Source: CAZUMW01 sp964621615 (lineage in GTDB: Bacteria; Desulfobacterota; WTBG01; CAIYCZ01; CAIRTM01). Taken from it: a stretch of DNA of 28,244 nt. The notes under the pieces were generated by a model, which worked only from the letters and a program-made list of their open reading frames with translations, made no database searches and was not told the DNA's origin. This document shows positions 22,706 through 28,244 of the stretch, in pieces. Where the stretch lies: contig CAZUMW010000053.1 in the NCBI GenBank assembly GCA_964621615.1, positions 1-28,244 of the forward strand, given 5' to 3'. Position 1 is the stretch's first letter. Every line of letters begins with the position of its first letter. Position numbers and translations under genes: made by a program.

Positions 22706-24625
22706 TTATGAAGCGAGAGCGTTCCGGATCATGGAAAGCAGCTCTGCCATCTGAAAGGGCTTCTGAATAAAACCGCACACACCGTAACCGCCCGCTTCGC
22801 ATGTGCTGGCATCGCTGCTGTAGCCCGATGCCAGCACGACTTTCACATCGGGATCAATATTTTTCAGCCGGAGCAGCGTTTCGGAACCGCTCATTTTGGG
22901 CATAATCATATCAAGAATAACCAGATCTATTTCAGAGCAGTACTCGTTATAAACAGAAAGTGCCTGCTCTCCGTCGGCGGCGGTAAAAACCTGATAGCCG
23001 TATTCGCTGCACAGCTCAGCAATGAATGACCGAACATCCTCCTCATCCTCAACCACAAGGATCCCCCCGCTGCCCTTAAGCTCTCCTGAACTGATATGCG
23101 GCAACGCCGGTTCGGCTTCAAATTTTTCGCAGGTCGGCAGATACACCCGCACAGTTGTTCCCTCGCCGACCCTGCTGAACACTTTGGTAAACCCGCCGTG
23201 CCGGTTGATTACTCCATACACCATTGAAAGGCCGAGGCCGGTTCCCTTTCCCTGCTCTTTTGTGGTGAAAAAAGGATCAAAAATACGTGATTGTATCGCC
23301 TTGTCCATGCCCTCGCCGGTATCCGATACCGACAGCGCGACATATTGGCTTTTTCGGGCTTCTTTCTCCTGCTCGGCGCCGCGGACCTTTGCCTGCCGGG
23401 TTTCTATGGTAAGGCTGCCGCCTGCGGTCATTGCATCGCGCGCATTGACACACAAATTCATGAGCACCTGCTGCATTTGCGAGGAATCAGCTCTGATAGG
23501 AGGCAGGCTGTCGCTGAGCTTTGTCTCTATTTCAATTGATTTGTCAAATGTCCTGCTGATAATGGTGACCGTTTCGCGCACGACGGTATTCAGATCAACC
23601 GCGCTCATATTATACTGGCCGCCCCGCGCGAAGGCCAGCAGCTGAGAGGTCAGCTCGGCAGCGCGCTGCGCCCCAAGCTCGATGGTATTAATGTGGTTAT
23701 AGAATTCATGGCGCTCGCTTATTTTGGATTTGACAAATGAAGCATACCCGAGAATCCCTGCGAGAATATTATTGAAATCGTGCGCGATACCCCCGGCAAG
23801 CGTGCCGATGCTTTCAATTTTCTGAGACTGAAACAGCTGATGCTCAAGCTTTTTGCGCTCCGTTATATCACACATAATACTTTGATACGCAATGACCTCA
23901 TTGTCATTATTTTTCAGCGGAGTTGACGTCACGAGTACGCTGAGCGGTTCGCCCGAGGTTCTATTCAGGGTCATTTCAAAATTTTTCACATATCCGTACC
24001 TGTCCATCAGCTGGCGAAGCTCCTCCCAGTCTCGCTCATTGAAAAAGGTTCCGGCAGCCCTGCATCCGAGCAGATCGGACTTTGCAGTACAGTGAAGCGC
24101 AGAGAGCGCTGCCGGATTGGCATCAAGAAAAGAGCCGTCCGGCGTGCTCATAATAATCATATCTTTTGAATCCTCAAACAGCCGGCGGTAGCGCTGCTCG
24201 CTCTCGCGAAGCGCTGCCTCAGCCTTCTTCCGTTCGGTTATATCAACAAGGGATGCAACCCGCCTGTTCGTGGATGGAATGGGAGCCATCGTCAAAAAAA
24301 TGTCCCGCGTTGACCCCCATTTGTTAACCAGCCGGAATTCATAGTGTTGTGGTGCTGACTGGAAGTCACGGCTTCGCGCAGCATGGTAGTGCCGCATTTT
24401 TTCCATATCTTCTTTGAGCACAAATTCCGTCCAGCTCTTTTTGCCGATAATATCGCCCCTGCTGTAGCCGCTGAGACGCTCGGCCTCTGAGTTGGCCATT
24501 GTAATAATGGTATCTTCGCCGAAAATAATAATCGCCGTGCCGGTGTTTTCAAACACAGCGCGGTATGTTTCTTCGGGTTCACGGAAATCTTCAGATGCGG
24601 CAGTGAGGTTCAGATAGTTCTTCAT
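22706..24625 (-). CDS. PAS-PAS hybrid sensor histidine kinase with C-terminal receiver
   Basis: This 639-residue cytosolic kinase has two PAS domains (about 15-132 and 140-258, ending VDITERKKAE and CDITERKKLE), a HisKA domain with phospho-accepting His282 in AHDFNNILAGILGYAS, an ATPase domain (N-box MNLCVNARDAM, G1 VSDTGEGM, F-box FDPFFTTK, G2 GTGLGLSM; about 385-497) and a receiver (about 520-638) with acidic EDEED, Asp572 in LDMIMPKMSG and Lys622. All catalytic residues appear intact. No membrane helix is seen. ATG at 24625 follows AGGA. It has no adjacent response regulator with an output domain, so it is an orphan, though the LuxR-type regulators lie downstream. Confidence 0.95.
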   Translation of the reverse strand: MKNYLNLTAASEDFREPEETYRAVFENTGTAIIIFGEDTIITMANSEAERLSGYSRGDIIGKKSWTEFVLKEDMEKMRHYHAARSRDFQSAPQHYEFRLVNKWGSTRDIFLTMAPIPSTNRRVASLVDITERKKAEAALRESEQRYRRLFEDSKDMIIMSTPDGSFLDANPAALSALHCTAKSDLLGCRAAGTFFNERDWEELRQLMDRYGYVKNFEMTLNRTSGEPLSVLVTSTPLKNNDNEVIAYQSIMCDITERKKLEHQLFQSQKIESIGTLAGGIAHDFNNILAGILGYASFVKSKISERHEFYNHINTIELGAQRAAELTSQLLAFARGGQYNMSAVDLNTVVRETVTIISRTFDKSIEIETKLSDSLPPIRADSSQMQQVLMNLCVNARDAMTAGGSLTIETRQAKVRGAEQEKEARKSQYVALSVSDTGEGMDKAIQSRIFDPFFTTKEQGKGTGLGLSMVYGVINRHGGFTKVFSRVGEGTTVRVYLPTCEKFEAEPALPHISSGELKGSGGILVVEDEEDVRSFIAELCSEYGYQVFTAADGEQALSVYNEYCSEIDLVILDMIMPKMSGSETLLRLKNIDPDVKVVLASGYSSDASTCEAGGYGVCGFIQKPFQMAELLSMIRNALAS

Positions 24626-24731
24626 TCACAGAATTCCTGCAGAAATCATCTTTTCATATCTATTTTCTATCGGAGATAAGGGGAACGGACTTTAGCTGTT
24701 CATTGGCGCAGCCGGATTGCAGGGGAAAGCA

Positions 24732-24769
24732 TGTGCAAAACGCACACGAATCTGCATACTTTTTGCACA
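24732..24769. repeat. 9-bp inverted repeat between kinase and FkbH-like genes
   Basis: TGTGCAAAA (24732-24740) and TTTTGCACA (24761-24769) are perfect inverted copies 20 bases apart. The repeat lies 16 bases downstream of the FkbH-like gene and about 110 bases upstream of the kinase start. It could be a weak terminator of the former (short U-run in the stem only) or an operator of the latter. Confidence 0.4.
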
Positions 24770-24784
24770 AAAGAAGGTAAAACG

Positions 24785-26611
24785 TTATGATTTTATGGGA
24801 ATGAGCTCTTTAAACAGCTTCCTGTGTATTTGACGAAACACAAAGCTGCCGTAAAAACCGATTCGCCGGAGCTGCTTTTGCACAACAGGCTCCCGGACGC
24901 CCCAATTGTGTTCGATGATGGAACGTATCTGCTGTGCAATAAGAAAATATATCCGGCGATTATAGTGCCTGATGCTGTTTGAATGATCCTCCGGCGAGCT
25001 GATAATTGTGCGCACGTCACAGATGCTCACGTTCTTTTTGCCGCTGACTGCTTCCTCCAGCGCCCGGTTCATGCGGGCGTGGTGCTTCCAGCGCCTGTTT
25101 TCGGGACATTTCGCATAGGGAATTTCTGAGCCGTTTAAAATAATAAATGTCGATGACGGGCTCAGCCTGCTGCACAGCCAGTCAATATTCTCCTGAAAGG
25201 CTTCTGCGCTCAAGGGGCCCAGGAAGGTGAAGTTTTCTTTAAACCACTGCAGTGACTCCCGGCTGATTCGCTTCTTTTTACGGTGATGATGCTCAACAGC
25301 TTCCCAGTTCGAGGGGTCCGTGATATCTTGGTCAAAGTTGCCGTAGGGCACAATCAATTCGGTGTTTCGGTAGCGGTACAGCCCCTGCGTATAGTCCATA
25401 AGCACGCTGTACACATATATATCGTGATCGCCTGAAAGTATGCTGGTGCTGAACGACGCGCGGTCCAGAAACGGGATGCTATCGATAATTTCGCCATAGT
25501 CCCTAAGCGTCCGTGGAGTTGCGCGCTTTATGAACTCAGTGTGCTCGTTGTGAATTTCAAAGCCCCATGCAGAAACATAGCTTACTTCACTTGTAATATC
25601 TATTCCCCGGCCCAGATAGGCGCTTGACTGTTCAAGATCGCAGCCTCCCTTAAAAAGCACCCGCGGAACCCCTCTCAGGCTGCCGCCACATGAGGCTGAT
25701 ACATGACCGGAAACCGTAACGCCTTCCTCTGCGATCCAGTCCGGCGTGTTATCTGTGGTTAACTCGGTTGCACATTCCCCGGCGACCTGTATTTCAGAAA
25801 AGCCCAGGCGGCGGTAGAGCCAGTTTTCGACTCCCATGTTGAGGATGCGGCAGGAAAACAGAAAGTGCTCAAGCACATCTGCTCTTTTGGCATAAAACCC
25901 GCAAACCCCATACTCGCCGTACTTGTCACGAACCCGCAAAAAGGCCTTTTCAACCGAGCTGTCGTCAAGCAGCGCCTCAAGCTGTTCTTTGCTTAACCGC
26001 TTCTTCGTATAGTTAAGCTGATTGGTGCGGTTTATCAGCTCCAGTATGCGGCCGGCTTCATCGCTGCAGTCTTCAACAACCTGCACCCGTATATCAGACT
26101 GCCTGAGAAAATCCTCGTTGCTGCTCTCTGTCCGCGCTTTATCTTCGTGCTTTTTTTCAAGAATCCTGTACTGCTTGAGGCGGGAAAGCCCGGTGTCGTC
26201 TTTTCCTTTGCAGGCCTCAAGATCAAGCAGACCGACAATGATCTTTGGAAAAGCAGTTTGTATGCCGGGGTTGAAATAGGCTGCTTCTTTGAGATTTAAC
26301 GCACTATCGTCGATAAACAGTACGTTTTGCGGCCGCAGCTGCATCTGGCTGATGGTGTGCGCTATGAGCTCTCCCTTGGGAGCCCATGAAATTTTCGGAA
26401 AAACGAAAAAATCCCACATCCCGGCTTTTTCAAGGGCCTCCTTAGCATCATCAAAAGTGTTTTTTGAGCTTATTGAGCTGATAATACCCCGCCGGGTAAG
26501 CTCTTTGACGATGCGATGGTTATCCTCAATATACGCAACAGGACCTTCGGAAAGGGTGCCCTTCCAGAATGTTTCATCAAGATCCCAGATGATAAGCTTT
26601 ATCTGCTGCAT
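24785..26611 (-). CDS. FkbH-like HAD / GNAT-like / SGNH-like fusion protein
   Basis: This 608-residue protein starts with a HAD domain (about 1-170): DLDETFWKG holds the nucleophile Asp10 and Asp12, and FIDDSALNLKEA is the acidic motif. This DxDxT plus SSKNTFDDAKEAL and FPKISWAPKGE pattern is that of FkbH-like enzymes, which load glyceryl-type units onto carrier proteins. A GNAT-like region follows (about 185-330: VQVVEDC...NRTNQLNYTKKRLS...YGEYGVCGFYA...RRLGF). The last third (VLFKGGCDLEQSSAYLG...FIILNGSEIPY...HYNRRIYF) resembles an SGNH hydrolase-like domain. ATG at 26611 follows GAGGTAACA and gives the natural N-terminus; the frame runs to 26761. No polyketide, carrier-protein or nonribosomal genes adjoin, so its role here is unknown. 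Confidence 0.85.
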   Translation of the reverse strand: MQQIKLIIWDLDETFWKGTLSEGPVAYIEDNHRIVKELTRRGIISSISSKNTFDDAKEALEKAGMWDFFVFPKISWAPKGELIAHTISQMQLRPQNVLFIDDSALNLKEAAYFNPGIQTAFPKIIVGLLDLEACKGKDDTGLSRLKQYRILEKKHEDKARTESSNEDFLRQSDIRVQVVEDCSDEAGRILELINRTNQLNYTKKRLSKEQLEALLDDSSVEKAFLRVRDKYGEYGVCGFYAKRADVLEHFLFSCRILNMGVENWLYRRLGFSEIQVAGECATELTTDNTPDWIAEEGVTVSGHVSASCGGSLRGVPRVLFKGGCDLEQSSAYLGRGIDITSEVSYVSAWGFEIHNEHTEFIKRATPRTLRDYGEIIDSIPFLDRASFSTSILSGDHDIYVYSVLMDYTQGLYRYRNTELIVPYGNFDQDITDPSNWEAVEHHHRKKKRISRESLQWFKENFTFLGPLSAEAFQENIDWLCSRLSPSSTFIILNGSEIPYAKCPENRRWKHHARMNRALEEAVSGKKNVSICDVRTIISSPEDHSNSIRHYNRRIYFLIAQQIRSIIEHNWGVREPVVQKQLRRIGFYGSFVFRQIHRKLFKELIPIKS

Positions 26612-26784
26612 TGTTACCTCGATGCATATACGCTGAGCGTTTCTGCCTGCCGGTGCCGCCGGATATCCCGCGGCATACGGTAAAAACGGTTTTGTTAAGG
26701 ATGTATTAATTATCATAAACTGCCCCAAAAAACAAATGTAATGCTGTTTCGCATAGCCCACACTATGCTGAAGGGTTGAAATAT

Positions 26785-26813
26785 TGTATATGACATTCTA
26801 TATTTAAAAACAA
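26785..26813 (-). promoter_or_regulatory. Possible promoter of the FkbH-like gene
   Basis: On the minus strand TTGTTT (-35) and TATACA (-10) are separated by 17 bases in an AT-rich context, giving a leader of about 170 bases. Both boxes are only partial matches. Confidence 0.3.
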
Positions 26814-26904
26814 AAGACAAAACAGATTCATTTAATTACAGTGTAATCCATCCATTTATTGGTAATGTAACAAACTTGACAAAGTCCTGAAAAATCAGAA
26901 ACAG

Positions 26905-27032
26905 GACGGTGTCGCAAAAAGTGTCAGGCGTGCAAATCTGAAGGAATCCCCGAGCGGGTCGGAATCTGCGAGAGCCGTACGTGCCTGTACGCCGCAATGA
27001 CTGACTATGCAGCGCAACACAGCAGAAGGGCT
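26905..27032. repeat. Dispersed intergenic repeat of deltaproteobacterial type
   Basis: The stretch starts GACGGTGTCGCAAAAAGT and contains CGTACGTGCCTGTACG, where CGTAC and GTACG form a small stem, followed by GCCGCAATGA. I remember intergenic repeats with this CTTTTTGCGACACCGTC edge and a central GTAC-rich hairpin from many deltaproteobacterial genomes. It does not encode a likely protein. Only one copy is visible here. Confidence 0.5.
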
Positions 27033-27089
27033 TCCAACGAACCGCCAAACTTTATTTTGCACACAAACAAACCAAAGGGGGGCTGAGCT

Positions 27090-27335
27090 ATGGCAAACAT
27101 TATGTGTCCAAAGTGCGAGGAACAGATAGCGGAAAAAGTATGGGATGAAGTGCGCGAGTGGGGGGTAGATGCTTTGCGCTGTTCCTATTGCGGCTGTCCG
27201 CTGGACCGGCGAGTGCTCCAGGAAAAGCGGTGGCAGGACTTGATGGATTTTAAACACGCAGAATCCCATTCATCCCGGTTTACCAGAGGGGTCCGCACGG
27301 GCGCTTCAACGCTCAAGAACCTGTTCTGGGGCTGA
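27090..27335 (+). CDS. Small zinc-ribbon protein
   Basis: This 81-residue protein has Cys6-x2-Cys9 (CPKCEE) and Cys31-x2-Cys34 (CSYCGCPLD), a classic zinc ribbon with a helical spacer (IAEKVWDEVREWGVDAL). The tail (about 40-81) is basic and Ser/Arg-rich. ATG at 27090 lies 6 bases behind a GGGGGGCTG stretch that serves as ribosome site. The protein has no signal peptide or membrane helix. No family name recognised; zinc ribbons of this size often bind nucleic acids or other proteins. It is a monocistronic gene followed by a strong terminator. Confidence 0.75.
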   Translation: MANIMCPKCEEQIAEKVWDEVREWGVDALRCSYCGCPLDRRVLQEKRWQDLMDFKHAESHSSRFTRGVRTGASTLKNLFWG

Positions 27336-27357
27336 AACAGGATTCGGGAATATCCAT

Positions 27358-27404
27358 AAAAAAAAGACAGGCCCGCCCCTGCAGCGGTGAGCCTGTCTTT
27401 TTTT
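27358..27404. terminator. Bidirectional intrinsic terminator
   Basis: AGACAGGC (27365-27372) and GCCTGTCT (27391-27398) form an 8-bp stem, flanked by a run of A on the left and T on the right, so the stem can extend to 15 pairs and supplies a U-run in both directions. The 18-base loop has an inner stem CCGC/GCGG. It sits between the convergent zinc-ribbon and kinase-receiver genes. Confidence 0.9.
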
Positions 27405-27413
27405 ATCTTCACA

Positions 27414-28244
27414 TCAGCGCTGCGCCGCATCCAAAACACGGCGTACTGTTTCTGCAAGCTCTTCTTTCGTGATGGGCTTTTGCATAAATGCCTGAATATG
27501 GGCCATGCTGCCCTCATGGACTCCCGGGTCGCTGAATCCCGAGCTGAGAACAATCGGGATATTTTTTCGTATACGCACCAGCTTTTGTGCAAGTGCGCAC
27601 CCGGTCATATCCGGCATAGTCTGATCGGTTATCACCAGGTCGAATGCATCGGGGGCCCGGCTGAATATCCTCAGCGCCTCCGCGCTGCTCTGTGTAGCGG
27701 TAACCCTGTAGCCGAGCCGCTCGAGAATAAGCCGGCAAGAGTATACGATCGACTCCTCGTCATCAATAAAGAGTATATGCTCCTGTCCCCCTGTCACCAG
27801 CGTATGCGGTTCGGTGACGGCTTCGGGGCCTTTATCAACTTCGGGCAGCAAAACGGTAAACGTTGTGCCCTTGCCGGGTGCGCTTACAACGGAAATCGCA
27901 CCGTCGTGGTTCGTAACGATACCCTGCACGACTGCAAGCCCCATACCGGTTCCCTGCCCCGGCGCTTTTGTGGTGAAAAACGGGTCAAAAATACGATCCG
28001 CAATAGCGGGATCTATACCGGCGCCATTGTCTGTTACGCGCAGGCACGCATAACGGCCCGGCGGCAGCTGAGGGAACGGTGCAAGGTCAGCTCGGCTGTA
28101 GTGCCCGGATGAAAGAGAAATATCGATTCTGCCCCCCGTATCCATTAAAGCATGCGCTGCATTGGTGCACAGGTTAATCACCATCTGCTGAATTTGTATG
28201 GGGTCGGCAGCGGCGGCAACGGGCTGCTCTGCAATACCTGTATG
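27414..28244 (-). CDS. Hybrid histidine kinase, 3' part (ATPase and receiver domains)
   Basis: The gene is cut by the window edge at its 5' end; 276 residues are visible. An in-frame ATG at 28184 is not the real start, because the frame continues upstream with HTGIAEQPVAAAADPIQIQQ, the run-in to the ATPase N-box. The visible part has the HATPase domain (N-box INLCTNAAHAL, G1 TDNGAGID, F-box FDPFFTTK, G2 GTGMGLAV) and a C-terminal receiver (ILFIDDEES, phospho-Asp in ITDQTMPDMTG, Lys in MQKPIT). PAS and dimerisation domains are presumably upstream, outside the window. It ends next to the bidirectional terminator. Confidence 0.93.
   Translation of the reverse strand, partial: HTGIAEQPVAAAADPIQIQQMVINLCTNAAHALMDTGGRIDISLSSGHYSRADLAPFPQLPPGRYACLRVTDNGAGIDPAIADRIFDPFFTTKAPGQGTGMGLAVVQGIVTNHDGAISVVSAPGKGTTFTVLLPEVDKGPEAVTEPHTLVTGGQEHILFIDDEESIVYSCRLILERLGYRVTATQSSAEALRIFSRAPDAFDLVITDQTMPDMTGCALAQKLVRIRKNIPIVLSSGFSDPGVHEGSMAHIQAFMQKPITKEELAETVRRVLDAAQR

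Larger units (their letters stand above)
26612..27089. other. Intergenic region upstream of the FkbH-like and zinc-ribbon genes
   Basis: This 478-base stretch has no convincing gene. It holds a possible minus-strand promoter (26785-26813), an AT-rich part (26780-26880), a GTCCTG/CAGGAC hairpin (26885-26907) and the dispersed-type repeat at 26905-27032. Confidence 0.5.

Noticed and set aside
26876..26904. TTGACA as a -35 box for the zinc-ribbon gene
   Set aside because: No -10-like sequence occurs 16 to 18 bases downstream, and the gene start is about 200 bases away.
26895..27269. Minus-strand frame of 124 codons
   Set aside because: It crosses the dispersed repeat and overlaps the zinc-ribbon gene antisense; composition looks non-coding.
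1..28244. CRISPR array, tRNA, rRNA or phage/integrase genes
   Set aside because: No regularly spaced repeats, cloverleaf-type sequence or mobile-element protein was seen on either strand.

Overview
The window looks like chromosomal DNA of moderate GC content from an anaerobic, sensor-rich bacterium. I favour a Desulfobacterota-like (former deltaproteobacterial) host. The reasons are PAS proteins ending in a LuxR-type helix-turn-helix without a receiver domain, PAS hybrid histidine kinases ending in a receiver domain, a split YeeE/YedE sulfur transporter beside a metallo-beta-lactamase/rhodanese protein, and an intergenic repeat with a GACGGTGTCGCAAAAAGT edge that I remember from such genomes. 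A spirochaete is the main alternative because of the V-type ATPase. No rRNA, tRNA, CRISPR array, transposase or phage gene was seen.

Layout. 1-4040, minus strand: a small secreted protein, then a compact sulfur-handling operon read right to left: MBL-fold/rhodanese fusion, two half-size YeeE/YedE membrane proteins, a lipoprotein-like protein and a 47-residue DUF3096-like membrane protein. 4268-4957, minus strand: two small hypothetical genes, one with a zinc-finger-like Cys pattern. 5172-14520, plus strand: a promoter, an RsbRD-N-like sensor protein and a nine-gene V-type ATPase operon in the order G/H-like, C, I, K, F, E, A, B, D, closed by a strong hairpin. 14637-17161, plus strand: an exported TPR/HExxH peptidase-like protein and a GH130 glycoside phosphorylase-like enzyme. 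17180-21740, minus strand: typA (GTG start) and two paralogous PAS-PAS-LuxR regulators. 21741-22705: an almost gene-free stretch with a 36-bp perfect palindrome, a small two-repeat protein and a 217-bp element bounded by 21-bp inverted repeats. 22706-26611, minus strand: a PAS hybrid histidine kinase and a stand-alone FkbH-like HAD protein. 26612-28244: a non-coding stretch with a dispersed-type repeat, a zinc-ribbon micro-protein, a bidirectional terminator and the 3' part of another kinase-receiver gene cut by the window edge.

How the genes fit together. The V-ATPase set contains A, B, D, F, both peripheral-stalk chains (E and a G/H-like coiled coil), C, I and a one-hairpin proteolipid, so the enzyme looks complete. 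Tight overlaps (ATGA, TGATG, and a ribosome site overlapping the previous stop) argue for co-translation. The RsbRD-N-like protein in first position suggests signalling linked to the pump, which is inference. The sulfur operon probably imports a sulfur compound and handles persulfides. The regulators on the minus strand are orphans without obvious targets here.

Several start codons were reassigned from ribosome binding sites and family N-termini: 3887, 4957, 5847, 7154, 12401, 13797 and 26611, plus GTG at 18955, 20380 and probably 2505.
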